The notes under the pieces: model-generated | What the model was told of the DNA's origin: nothing | Seen by the model: only the letters and a program-made list of their open reading frames with translations | Databases searched by the model: none | NCBI GenBank assembly: GCA_032209605.1 | Contig: JASFXZ010000005.1 | Span: forward strand, 26,400,905 to 26,464,904 | Length of the DNA: 64,000 nucleotides | Source: Mactromeris polynyma | Lineage: Eukaryota; Mollusca; Bivalvia; Venerida; Mactridae | Direction of reading: 5' to 3' | Translations under genes and position numbers: made by a program | Part shown: positions 12,501 to 22,864 of the stretch, in pieces | Position numbering within the stretch: position 1 is the first letter of the stretch | Layout of the letters: each line of letters starts with the position of its first letter

Positions 12501-15500
12501 CAGTTACGCCGTCACTACGTCCATGCCGTCGTTAATACGTTCTTATTAAGTTCTTACTACGTCCTGATTCGACCACGTCCTCACTACGTTTTCTTTGAAC
12601 ATGTTCAAAGTCTGCTCACGTCCTTCACGTCCATGAAGACCATACCACGTCCTTATCGGTGTCTACTGCGTTCCTTCTACGTTGACCAAGTTCTGACTGC
12701 GTCCTGCCAGATTTTTGAGGACGTAGTGGGAACGTGGTCTAGTGTAATGGGGGCATTAATGGTTGAGCGTGACAGATGTGCTATGTTTTCGATGCTTTGA
12801 AGCGCTGTGCTTAATATTTGAGCGTGACAGGTTGAATACTGTTTTATTCTATAGAAGTACGAGTAGTTCCGGGTGAGGCAGGCTCGCCATTGATGGCATA
12901 GAAGTATTGTGCTTAATGTTTTGTGTACGAAAAATGTTGTTATTTTATAGTATTTTAGGTGTCATAAGCTGACTGTTTCGATGCTATAGACGCACTTTGC
13001 TTAATGTTTTGAGTGTGGAAAAGTCTGTCAATGTTGATAATTAGTATGGCCGACTAGCTACTGTTTCAGTTTTGTGGAAGCAGTTTGCTTAATGTTTTAG
13101 TGCGACAGGCTTGTCACTGTTAAAGCGATATCGTGAATTAAGAAATAATGCGATATAAGCTTAGAACTATTTATTGTAATTGTTCAATTTTGCTGAGTGG
13201 CGCGTAGTACTTTTAGTCACTTATTGTGTTATTTTTATCCTTTCAACAGGAATGAGTAAGTATATACAATTAGAAATAAAACGATAATACATTGTGACTA
13301 GCTTATATAGCTTCTGAGCTCTGTCTTCGTAGTTTTTGTTTACAAGAAGACACTGCTATGTTCTGTACTATGTAGACAGTAGTTCATAACTCGCGGATGA
13401 AAGTGAAAAAATTCTGCCGGCTGCTTTATTTGAGAGCATTGAGAATTTTATTACTTTCATTCTGACAGCGTATATGTTAATATACTGACCGCTTACTCAC
13501 AGTCGGTGTTTTGTTCATGCTCAAGCTGTTCTCAGCTTTATTTATTTGTTTTCTAAACATGTTTTACAGATTTATTTAACATTGGGTAGTTAGTCATTGA
13601 AATCATTAATGTAAGGAAACTGTGTTTTCTATATCAAATAAGCTGTTTACTTTCAACAAGCAAGCTATTAGGCGTTGCCAAGTTGTTCGTCGGACATGCA
13701 AGTCATTATCGCGATTGTCTGCTTAATCCCGGTAACTCCAGAGTACTATATATATACATATATACATACGCCATTAAAAAAAGCGACTATTTCACTTTGC
13801 CTTCGTTTGTTCCAACGCGTTTTATTGTTGCAAACTTGTAAGGAAAAGAAATGAAACTATGGTCCTAGTATTCATATTTCATAATTGATGAAGTTTAGAA
13901 AATTATGTTGGAGAATTAAAGTATAATTGTTTCCTGATAATGTCACCGTGTTGCAGACGCGGACAATTTTTAGTTGTTTTTTAATGGCATGGGGTATACT
14001 ATAGAAGGACTCGTGAAAGTCTCATGTGGTTCGATCCATTGTAATCTACAATGAATGTCAGGTTTTTCCCTGTGTTCTAGATGTAAACTCTCTCTGCCAT
14101 ACCATTGTATGCACGTACTTGCATGTTTATATAATTAACCTATTTAACCATGATTTATGTTAATTTTGGTCTGCATGTTTTGACCAATAAGTCATATTTG
14201 ACTATTCTATATTACTCTTTGAATAATTGCTTTTGTCAGCTTTGAAATCCTTCACAAGTAGTAAATTATTTAATTAATTAGTTTACTGTATACTTCATTG
14301 GATGTGTAATTTCGATTTAACATTTGTCTCGAAATTTAACACATGCAAGTGTTTTGCGCTTAAGAAAGACCATCGTCGGAACCCATGGCAAGCATTAAGC
14401 TCTCAGAACATTATGGTGACGGAGAGTAAGTTAATAAGCCAACGTTGGCATCCGACGATGATTAAAGATATACATTTTATATGTATTAACATAAATATTA
14501 CATGAGTTCGATCGCAAACGGTTAACTTTGTCCAAGTGAATATATGTTTGAAACGAAAAACAAGAAATATCTTGAAAAAGATTGTCGGCGCAATTTGAAG
14601 GTTAAGATTTGTTATGCAATATAAAAAATTGCCGAGATGTGACGATCCAAAAAGGATTTTGGTAAATTCATCGAAATGCAGTGGATTTCGGTAAGGTAAC
14701 GTACCCATTATCGAAAGATTAACCAATCTGCGTCAATGTTACAAATGATGTTCGGTTGAAGAAAAGTTGGATTTGTGGTTAACGTAAGATTTGATTGGGT
14801 TACACTACACTGATATGCAAATAGCAAAGCCATGTTAGTACGGCTGCGTCGAAAAAAACATGAATCGAAACTACATTGTATATGCAAGCGTACCTGATTT
14901 TAACTGACTGGCATGGTGAAATGTCATCACACCACAATATTTTTTTAACAACGTAATGAATTTGGAAAAGACCACGTAGTTTAATTATTTGAACTGAACA
15001 TACCTCAATATTTGATGCATTATATTGAGAAATGTAATAAAATGTGAGAGACGTAATGCAATGTAACTCCCTATGTATGTTTGTATTATAAATGTCATCC
15101 CTGAATTACTGAATGGGCGGGGTTTATGTTCTATATTGCATCTTGTGTTTTTCCACTGTATTGATGTTGTGTAATATATAAAAACGTTTTTTTCGATTCA
15201 TTTTGTAAATTCTGTTAGCCATAAGCATTGGATAAATATAAGAAATTAATTAAATATCTTTAATTTAGATTTTCCTATACTTTTGATTGTTCACTACAGT
15301 TGTATGTTCTGCAATTATGTACAATGTTGTGCTTATTAGTTTAATCGTAGAATTGAAAACTAAAATGGATAATAACTCGAATGAATTAATTAATACAATA
15401 TACATTTTTGTACTCTATTAACTAGATAGCACATGTCTGTGATACTAATATTGACTTAAGTCATTGTTTGACGTAGTTGATGTCATTTCATACTAAGATG

Positions 15501-18500
15501 AAAAAAATACAATTTTGTAAACGTACAAGTACTTTAAAATCAAACATTCAAACCGGTAATGAATCTTTGTAACTAAGTTTGTAACGGTATGCTGTCATAA
15601 TATAAAGATGAGTGAAAAGTGGGGTTTCATGCAAAATGTCTAAATTTAGTTTCATATCAGACAGTCAGACTTAAGAACTTTCATAGAATTCATGAAAGAG
15701 CGGTAAAGTTAAATCATGTTTCCTATCATGTTGGTTGCTTATCTCATATTAAGATGACTATGGATTCATATTATAATGTTATATAGAGCGTAAGTTAATA
15801 TAAAGGGTTTCCATGGCAACCTGAACTGTTTGATGTCTATACATATAACTGCTTCTTGAACTTTAAGATTACTGTTCGACACTATTTGGAGAATGGTTTG
15901 GTGAGACTGCCGCTGGATTTCAGAATCGAGTCAGCAATCCAAGATTTATGTTTGAGATAACAGATGAAGGTGAGTTCATATCACTTTGTTGCAACATTGG
16001 CTTCAATGCCAATACCTAAACGTGTTTATTGTATTTCCTAGTTACTGTATTTCACCGTAATACACAAGATACACGTATAAGCAGAGCATAATTTCAATAT
16101 GTTATGTTTAAATTGTCAGAGTCACTTGACAATTTCTGGCTGATATTGTACTTTAACTACTGATTGGTACCTGAATCCAATGTGGTCGGTGACCAGTACA
16201 AGACCGAGTTTCAAGGGTTCCAGTGGTGGTCTTATTATCGAGGTTGTACTGTACGTATAACCAGCTCGTGGTTATTATAGTACATGTATCACACAGCAAT
16301 ATTAGAATACAATAAGGCTATACAATTTCAGAAGCACAATATGTTAAATTAGAATGTTACGCTAGGACTTCCTATACAACGACATTGCAATATGTTTCAG
16401 GCAAGGACGAGCAGGGACTAGTACCAATTGTTGTACAGATCTGTCAGAGGTTACAGCACAGAAAGAAGGATAAATTTTCAATACGTGTCGACTTGTTCAA
16501 GGTTCGTGTAGTGTATGTCGTCTGTATTAGTTTAAACTTATTTATTCTACATCGATTGTGAAACAATAAAGTTCTTACAACTTATATTAATCACTCTCGA
16601 TGGCTGCTTCCTGACTACCAACCAGTACTCGCGCCAAATCTATGAACGCGGGGCTCGAACTCACGACATTCGGACCAGGAATCAGGCGCTCTACCCCTCT
16701 ACCCCTCGACCACTGCACCTCCTCTGTATTGACGAGTTCAAGGTACACAGTACATTTCGCTTACAAGTATTAATTTGTTTAAAGTGCGTAGAATGTGTAT
16801 ATCCTATGTTTGCTTTTGTAATTTATCAGAAGGGTCGATATTTGTTCCGTATTGGTAATACATGTAGAACAAAAATAAAACAGATGTATGTTTGTATGTT
16901 GTCTTCTTCAATATACAGTAAGTGTTTCATATCCCAACAATTCATTCTTTGTACTGGTTATTTAAGTCACATAACCATTCAGGGCCATGAAGTGACGTTT
17001 CTATCTAGTTAGGTGAATACCCTAGCCCCCCCCCCCCCCTCTAGCATTATTCTGGGCACAGGCTGGCACCTGGGTAGAAGTACCAACCTTCCGCAAACCA
17101 GCCGGATAGCATCGTCACTTATAAATTATACATCTTATGTGGGATTCGAATCCGCTGCGGTGAGGGGGTAAGCGATTTGAAGTCAGCGCCCATATCCACT
17201 CGGACACGTATACCACTAACAATTCAATGCATTAATACAATGGTACAAAGTGATGCTTCGTACAATGATTAAGTATGTAGGTTTTATTGATGTTGGGTAA
17301 TATATACGGTAAGTAACATAAGACAATTTCAAAACATAAATTAACATACGTACGATTGAGATAGCAGTGAATAGCTCTTTACTTCTGGGTAAGATTTCGT
17401 GCAGTTGTGTCTAATATATATGTATGTATATCGCCATTTCAAGGTTTTGGGGGTCAAGACGGATTGCCATGGGCCAGTGTGTATCATGGAACTGCTTGGT
17501 GACGTCACAAATGTATACAAAAGTGAACGACAAATGAGTACAAGATACAAGTAAGTTATGAAGACAAATATTTATAAGAGCTATTATTTGTAATCCTATC
17601 GTTGTTTTTATTGTCATATATCTTAGTTTCAGCTTGTACATTGAGTTTGATAATATAATTATCTTCATCGATTTGAATTGCAATATCCGTTTGAAAAAAA
17701 CATTAAATAGCATGAATGACAATGTTAAACTCAATTCCGACATCTTTGTCTGAACCTATGGTACACAACAGTATGTACATGTATATCAATCAATTCAAAC
17801 CGTAATGAGTGAAGGAAGGAATCCATCGATTTCAAATATGTTTATCACAAGCCTTAATGAATACTCTTTCTTTGTATTTTCCAATATATATGTTTACCGC
17901 AAGCCTTGATGAAGCCTCTTTATTTGTATTTGCTTTATGTACGATGATCATAAGCCTTGATGAAGCCTCTTTATTTGTATAAGCTTTATTAACGTTTATC
18001 ACAAGCCTTGTTGAAGCCTCTTTATTTGTATTTGCTTTATGTACGTTTATCACAAACCTTGAAGAAGCCTCTTTATTTGTTTTTGCTTTATGTACGTTTA
18101 TCATAAGCCTCGATTGGTAACAACCCCATACTTGATATGCAATAGAAACAAAAACAAAATCCCCAAACTTCAATCCAACAATCACCCAACATCCTTTGAT
18201 CGTAGTACCTAAATGTGATCAACTTGTATTCACAGGGTTGAACCTGGAACTTACGCTGTAGTTCCGTCTTGTATGGAACCTGACAGGGAGAAGGAATTCT
18301 TGATCAGAACATTTACACCAGGACCATTGATCGATGTCAGGTTAGTAACTCCTTGATAATTTTAGTAGGTGTAGTGGTCGACAGGTAGAGCGGCTGACTT
18401 CTGGCCCTAAGACCGTGACTTCGAGCCCCGCGATGATTGGGGTTTGATCATGAACTTAAAAATCCCTAAATAGCGTGGGTACTGGTTGGTAGCCAGGAAG

Positions 18501-21500
18501 CAGTCATCGAGAGTGATTAATATAATTTGTTAGAACTTGTTTCACAATCGATGTAAAGTAGATAAGTCTAAATTAAGTAACTAAGAACCTTAATAATTTA
18601 TTGTAACGTGCGACTAAATACCATTCTAGTATCACATTGGTTATCAACTATTTTGGGATAATTAATAGCAACTCGTAACTACTATAGTTCCATTTAAGGT
18701 CACAGTTATCAACTATTCTGGGATATCTTATAGCAACATACATGTATAACTAAAACACCATATAAGGTCTAAGTAAACAATTATTCTGGTATGAGTAACA
18801 GCCACATATTACTAAAATACCATATTTGGTCACAAGTTCATGTTGTTAACTTAATATTTAGTATATGACGTAACTGCAATGTTGTGGAATAGTACGATAT
18901 TACTGTCCTTTGTATGTTAAATGCTTAATAGTATAACTTACGTGATGGTTGCACTACGATGAACAGTACATGTAATAATTGGATACTGTACGTTACAGAA
19001 ATCATATTATGGTGTTTTGTCATTTCAGGGAAGTGGGAAGAGAGTATGCGGTAATGCAATCCTCTCAATTCAAATCTCCAGTTTCTCATTTGTCGAGTCA
19101 AGATATTAGTAAGTTATATAGAGTACACTGTTATTATTCATTAACTGATTTCCTCGTTGGTGCAATAATGAATGCCATAACCATTATCTTCATTGTCATT
19201 GTCAGGACTCGAATTTTTATCTCAATCATCATAGTCGCCGTTGCCGCGTCCCCCACCATGTGACTATCATAACCACGAACACTACTATATTCATTTCAAC
19301 CAACACTACCGCCATTTCCCTGATGATCATCATCATCAACATCACCACCATAATCATACCCATGTTCACAACCATCATAATCACCACCACCATCACCTGT
19401 ATCACCATGGCTACCACTGTAGTCTTCATCACCAACACCATCATATCGTATTCAACATTACCAACTTCACCATTTTCACTATCATAATCACTGTCATCAT
19501 TCAATTATCAACATCATTACGACACCATAATTGCCATCACCATCACAGTCATCATCAATATCAACACTACCATCACGAACAAGAATATCATCATCACCAG
19601 CATCATCACCACCATTACCATCATCACAACTGTTATCATCATCTATTATTATTTATTTAACAGGACATTCCCAAGCATTGTTTGGAGCTTGGAGGTGTGG
19701 TTTTAATGCTGGTGGACAGGTTTCAAATTCAACATTCCACTGTAATCCACACATTGTATTTGAAATTCCAGATTCAGGGGGTAAGTTGGTTTTGGCTCAG
19801 TTTTTATTCATTTTTCTGAATTCAATATACAATTATATTATAATCCATAATATGTTTATGCTTGCAAAATGGAAGATTACAATGAAACAAATTTCTTAGA
19901 GTAATTGAAAATTGTCGATTCAAATAAAATCGAATTACTGAGTTAAGCTAATGGCTATACTGTGAAAGAACATGCCTGGAGCTGTGGTGCTTTCATACAT
20001 TTTTAATATCATAATTGCACAAAAAACATTGTAATTGCAAAAAGGGTACTTTGTATCTTTTACTCTAAATTAATTGATATCTTCGATTAAGTTCATGACT
20101 TGTTGCAGTTAATGAAATTTAGGAATGTCATTTAATTGTTATTTTTACTACAGAACAATTTGTTAACATCACGATAATGCAGGAGACTGGTGGGGATACA
20201 TTAGCTATCGGTTTGCGACTTTTCCAGGTAATTTTAAAGTTTTGAAATAATGACACCATTTACTGTTTTTCTGTGACTTAAGATATATAAGAGTAGTCGC
20301 CCTTTCTAGATACTGTTAACTGACATAAGTTAACAAGAGAAGCCGCCCTTTCTAGATACTGTTAACTGACATAAGTTAACAAGAGAAGCCGCCCTTTCTA
20401 GATACTGTTAACTGACATAAGTTAACAAGAGAAGCCGCCCTTTCTAGATACTGTTAACTGACATAAGTTAACAAGAGAAGTCGCCCTTTCTAGATACTGT
20501 TAACTGACATAAGTTAACAAGAGAAGTCGCCCTTTCTAGATACTGTTAACTGACATAAGTTAACAAGAGAAGCCGCCCTTTCTAGATACTGTTAACTGAC
20601 ATAAGTTAACAAGAGAAGTCACCCTTTCTAGATACTGTTAACTGACATAAGTTAACAAGAGAAGTCACCCTTTCTAGATACTGTTAACTGACATGAGTTA
20701 AGAAGTGAAGTCGCCCTTTCTGGATACTGTTAACTGACATAAGTTAACAAGAGAAGTCACCCTTTCTAGATACTGTTAACTGACATGAGTTAAGAAGTGA
20801 AGTCGCCCTTTCTAGATACATGTACTGTTAACTGACATAAGTTAACAAGAGAAGCCGCCCTTTCTAGATACTGTTAACTGACATAAGTTAACTAGAGAAG
20901 TCGCCCTTTCTAGATACTGTTACCTGACATAATTATGATAACATAGGAAGTTGCCCTTTCTAGATACTGTTAACTGACACAAGTTAACAAGAGAAGTCAC
21001 CCTTTCTAGATACTGTTACCTGACAAGTTAACAAGAGAAGTCACCCTTACTTAAGATACTGTTACCTGACAAGTTAACAAGAGAAGTCACCCTTTCTTAA
21101 GATACTGGTAACTGACATAAGTTAACAAGAGAAGTCACCCTTTCTAGATACTGGTAACTGACATAAGTTAACAAGAGAAGTCACCCTTTCTAGATACTGG
21201 TAACTGACATAAGTTAACAAGAGAAGTCACCCTTTCTAGATACTGGTAACTGACATAAGTTAACAAGAGAAGTCCCCCTTTCTAGATACTGTTACCTGAC
21301 AAGTTAACAAGAGAAGTCACCCTTTCTAGATACTGTTACCTGACAAGTTAACAAGAGAAGTCACCCTTTCTTAAGATACTGGTAACTGACCTTATTATGA
21401 TACATGGGTAGTCGCCCTTTCTAGACACTGTTAACTGACATAAGACAACAAGAGAAGTCGCCCTTTCTAGATACTGGTAACTGACATAAGTTAACAAGAG

Positions 21501-22864
21501 AAGTCACCCTTTCTAGATACTGTTACCTGACAAGTTAACAAGAGAAGTCACCCTTTCTAGATACTGTTACCTGACAAGTTAACAAGTGAAGTCACCCTTT
21601 CTTAAGATACTGGTAACTGACATAAGTTAACAAGAGAAGTCGCCCTTTCTATTGTCAACTGATATATATAGATGCGAGTACTGGTAAGTACCCCAGGACG
21701 CAGTCATCAAAAGTGATTAAGTTGTGTACTTGATTCACTACCGCTGTAAAAATAAATAAATTTAACCTATAAAATGAAAATTCTACAATTGTACTGACAT
21801 TACTTGTTATACTTGATAGATGGAACCTGGCTACGAGCTTACAGAGGGTGACCAACATCAGCAGTATTTGTATTCACATTATGAATCTTGTCCTCAGAGT
21901 GTGGATGGGCATCAAGGAGCCTTCATCAGGGGTTAGTGTTTCATTTCATTTTATTGTGTTTATCATTATTTTTTACTCTCCATACAGCTCTTTAATTCCG
22001 CTATTGTTATGTACGGACATATTGCAATAATAGCTGGATGCTAAAGAAGTGTGTATTCCTTTTTAACAAAGATAAAGGTATCTCAAGACTTTGGCCACAC
22101 TTTGGATTTTATTCTGTGGCGTACCAAACACTGTGTATTTATGCGGGGGTCAAGCTCATAGTGAAAGCATGTAGTTTGTGATTACATACATTTCTGATAA
22201 ATACTTGTAGTACTTTAAAGTTAAGATTTTGTTATGTTTCGTATTTCAGGAGCAAATGCCGAGATCTCGCACATGTTACCACCTGGTCATTACTTTGTTC
22301 TGTTCCACACAGACCAAGCCGATGAGCAGAAACGTTTCTCAGTAATCATACGGTCCACATGCAACTTACATGTATGGTAAGTATATATTTAGATATTGTA
22401 AAGTCAGAAATCTTCCTAAGGGATTAGTAAGCGCTGTTTTTTTCGTGATCTTAATTTTTATGAAAATAAATTTTCAATAAATTTTGTTCATACTTAACGT
22501 AGAAACTCATGATTAGTCAATGTCACAAAACGACCTGATAACTACAGTTTGTGAAATATTGGCTGTGCGAAAATATCTGATTTTACAGCACTTTCACTGC
22601 AACCCAATATTGTATGTTGAGCTACCGCACTAACCAATGACCTTACCCAATTATTTTAAGTAAAGTACTTGAGTATCATTTGGATGAATGTTCTAATAAG
22701 CAGTGATGTAAACTCATTCATTTTGATAGACCATATTTATTTGTACTCATCATGAGGTGAAAGGAACAGGATTTGACAACACGAGTGAAGATTAATCTGG
22801 ATTATACAAATTCAATTTTTTAACTCCATATTGTTTTTTTTTCAGCCCTCATCATATGGAATAG
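6571..22864 (+). CDS. CAPN10-like calpain, predicted N-terminally acylated
   Basis: Seventeen phase-consistent exons: 6571-7095, 8076-8207, 8868-8926, 9377-9508, 9700-9907, 10649-10803, 11339-11502, 15868-15969, 16401-16501, 17444-17550, 18236-18340, 19029-19108, 19664-19780, 20154-20227, 21820-21931, 22250-22376, 22846-22864 (772 aa). Residues 1-10 ([10 protein letters not shown]) fit Gly2 myristoylation plus Cys3 palmitoylation; about 18-105 are PTPPPRE repeats. The protease core (about 170-450) has oxyanion Gln195, catalytic Cys201 (GTCWFLS), His365 (GGHAYS) and Asn390 (NPWGH), so it should be active. Two C2-like/CBSW domains follow, starting near 465 ([13 protein letters not shown]) and 627 ([13 protein letters not shown]); there is no EF-hand domain. 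That order matches calpain-10 rather than classical calpains. Calpains make limited intracellular cuts in proteins. ATG 6571 is chosen because a 3' splice site (TTTTTACAG) precedes it. The least certain junctions are the weak donor at 10804 and the acceptors at 15867 and 17443. Confidence 0.9.
6620..6870 (+). repeat. 21-bp coding repeats (PTPPPRE)
   Basis: About eleven tandem 21-bp units encode the heptad PTPPPRE with minor variants (RD, KE, PPPPE) inside calpain exon 1. Such a run should form an extended polyproline-II stalk and may bind SH3 or WW domains. Identical neighbouring units suggest recent unequal exchange. The long minus-strand frame here is only its shadow. Confidence 0.85.
7107..7266. 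mobile_element. Mariner-type MITE, family M1, copy 1
   Basis: Flanked by TA on both sides. The left end is CAGTTAAACCTCACC; the right end is GGTGGTCTTATTATTGAGG followed by TGTTAATG. Copies at 37393-37569 and 16160-16251 share ends and interior (CAATAATAAG, AAGTCCATTT, TTTGCTCTTT). It lies in calpain intron 1, directly after exon 1. TA target duplications and short TIRs starting CAGT suggest a Tc1/mariner-mobilised element. Confidence 0.7.
7621..7820 (+). mobile_element. tRNA-headed SINE, type A, copy 2
   Basis: Second copy of the element at 1470-1688, in calpain intron 1. It shares the head (CGAGTGGTTAAGGC), GACCGGTTGGTGAGCC, CTAGTTAAAT, TGGTGACTGGC and a GTGTCCTATAAG-like tail. Its B box is damaged, so it is an old copy. 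Confidence 0.65.
9163..9312 (-). mobile_element. tRNA-headed SINE, type E, reverse
   Basis: Read on the minus strand it starts TTTGCTCAGTGGTTAGCGTG (A box) and continues to GGTCCAGGTCCGATT (B box), followed by a body of about 80 bp. It lies in calpain intron 3. No second copy was found in the window. Confidence 0.5.
11530..13120 (+). repeat. Degenerate tandem repeat, about 80-110 bp unit
   Basis: Diverged units share the core GAAGCATTGTGCTTAATGTT, then TTGAGTGTGACAGGCT and a CTGTTTTCGATTCTAT segment. At least seven units are recognisable in calpain intron 7 (for example at 11615, 11725, 11778, 12800, 12900, 12985, 13075). The array is interrupted by the inverted-repeat element at 11792-12755. 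Confidence 0.6.
11792..12755. mobile_element. Harbinger-like non-autonomous element with TTA duplications
   Basis: Terminal inverted repeats: left TACCCCCATCACACTAGAC, right (reverse complement) TGCCCCCATTACACTAGAC, 17 of 19 positions equal. Similarity resumes further in at CACTACGTCCT. It is flanked by TTA on both sides (11789-11791 and 12756-12758); 3-bp TWA duplications are typical of PIF/Harbinger elements. The interior is packed with diverged copies of ACGTCCTNACTACGTTCTTA in both orientations, and no transposase is encoded. The reading frames across it are by-products of the repeats. Confidence 0.75.
16160..16251. mobile_element. MITE family M1, truncated copy 2
   Basis: The right half is clear: GGTGGTCTTATTATCGAGG, then TTGTACTG, then TA. 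The left end is lost or too diverged. It lies in calpain intron 8. Confidence 0.55.
16573..16736 (-). mobile_element. SINE type B, copy 3, reverse
   Basis: On the minus strand: head AGTGGTCGAGGGGTAGAGGG, B box GAGTTCGAGCCCC, then TACTGGTTGGTAGTCAGGAA and the tail CATCGAGAGTGATTAATATA. The block GGGGTAGA is duplicated in the head. It lies in calpain intron 9. Confidence 0.7.
17025..17205 (-). mobile_element. Poly-C tract and reverse tRNA-headed SINE, type F
   Basis: A run of about 13 C at 17027-17039 is followed by a minus-strand SINE-like element. Its A box is GTGTCCGAGTGGATATGGGC and its B box GGATTCGAATCCC. The T-arm is perfect but the rest does not fold as a tRNA. Calpain intron 9. Confidence 0.5.
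17840..18115. repeat. 51-bp tandem repeat, about five units
   Basis: The unit includes GAAGCCTCTTTATTTGTATT, then TGCTTTATGTACGTTTATCA, then CAAGCCTTGAT. It lies in calpain intron 10. The period is a multiple of three, so the minus strand stays open as a 17-residue repeat (NKEASSRL); I see no sign that it is translated. Confidence 0.75.
18367..18597 (+). mobile_element. SINE type B, copy 2, full length
   Basis: Best copy of type B: head GTAGTGGTCGACAGGTAGAG, B box ACTTCGAGCCCCGCG, middle GGGTACTGGTTGGTAGCC, tail CAGTCATCGAGAGTGATTAA, ending near ACAATCGATGTAAAGTAGAT. It lies in calpain intron 11. Confidence 0.7.
19241..19655. repeat. CAT/CAC low-complexity tract
   Basis: About 415 bp of imperfect CAT, CAC and ATC triplets in calpain intron 12, ending just before the 3' splice site at 19663. 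His-rich, Thr-rich and Met-rich reading frames on both strands are artefacts of the repeat. Confidence 0.8.
20284..21655. repeat. 46-bp minisatellite, about 29 units
   Basis: The unit comprises GTCGCCCTTTCTAGATACT, GTTAACTGACATAAGTTAAC and AAGAGAA. It fills most of calpain intron 14. Each standard unit contains GTTAACT-N6-AGTTAAC, a 7-bp inverted repeat able to form a hairpin. The early units are nearly identical. Later ones form sub-types (GTTACCTGACAAGTTAAC; CTTTCTTAAGATACTGG) arranged in small blocks, pointing to higher-order duplication. Confidence 0.9.
21670..21770 (+). mobile_element. SINE type B, 3' fragment
   Basis: Only the tail part is present (GAGTACTGGTAAGTACCCC, then CAGTCATCAAAAGTGATTAA, ending TAAAAATAAATAAATTTAA). 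It directly abuts the end of the minisatellite, so the array seems to have expanded from, or into, this truncated copy. Confidence 0.55.

Noticed and set aside
11818..12800. Several frames of 64-170 aa
   Set aside because: They lie inside the Harbinger-like element and come from its repeated ACGTCCT motif; no transposase signature.
17832..18185. Minus-strand frame with NKEASSRL repeats
   Set aside because: Translation of an intronic 51-bp tandem repeat; no start context or family similarity.
19229..19660. His-rich, Thr-rich and Met-rich frames on both strands
   Set aside because: Low-complexity CAT/CAC tract in an intron.
20284..21655. CRISPR-like regular array
   Set aside because: Units are contiguous tandem copies without unique spacers, in an intron of an animal gene.
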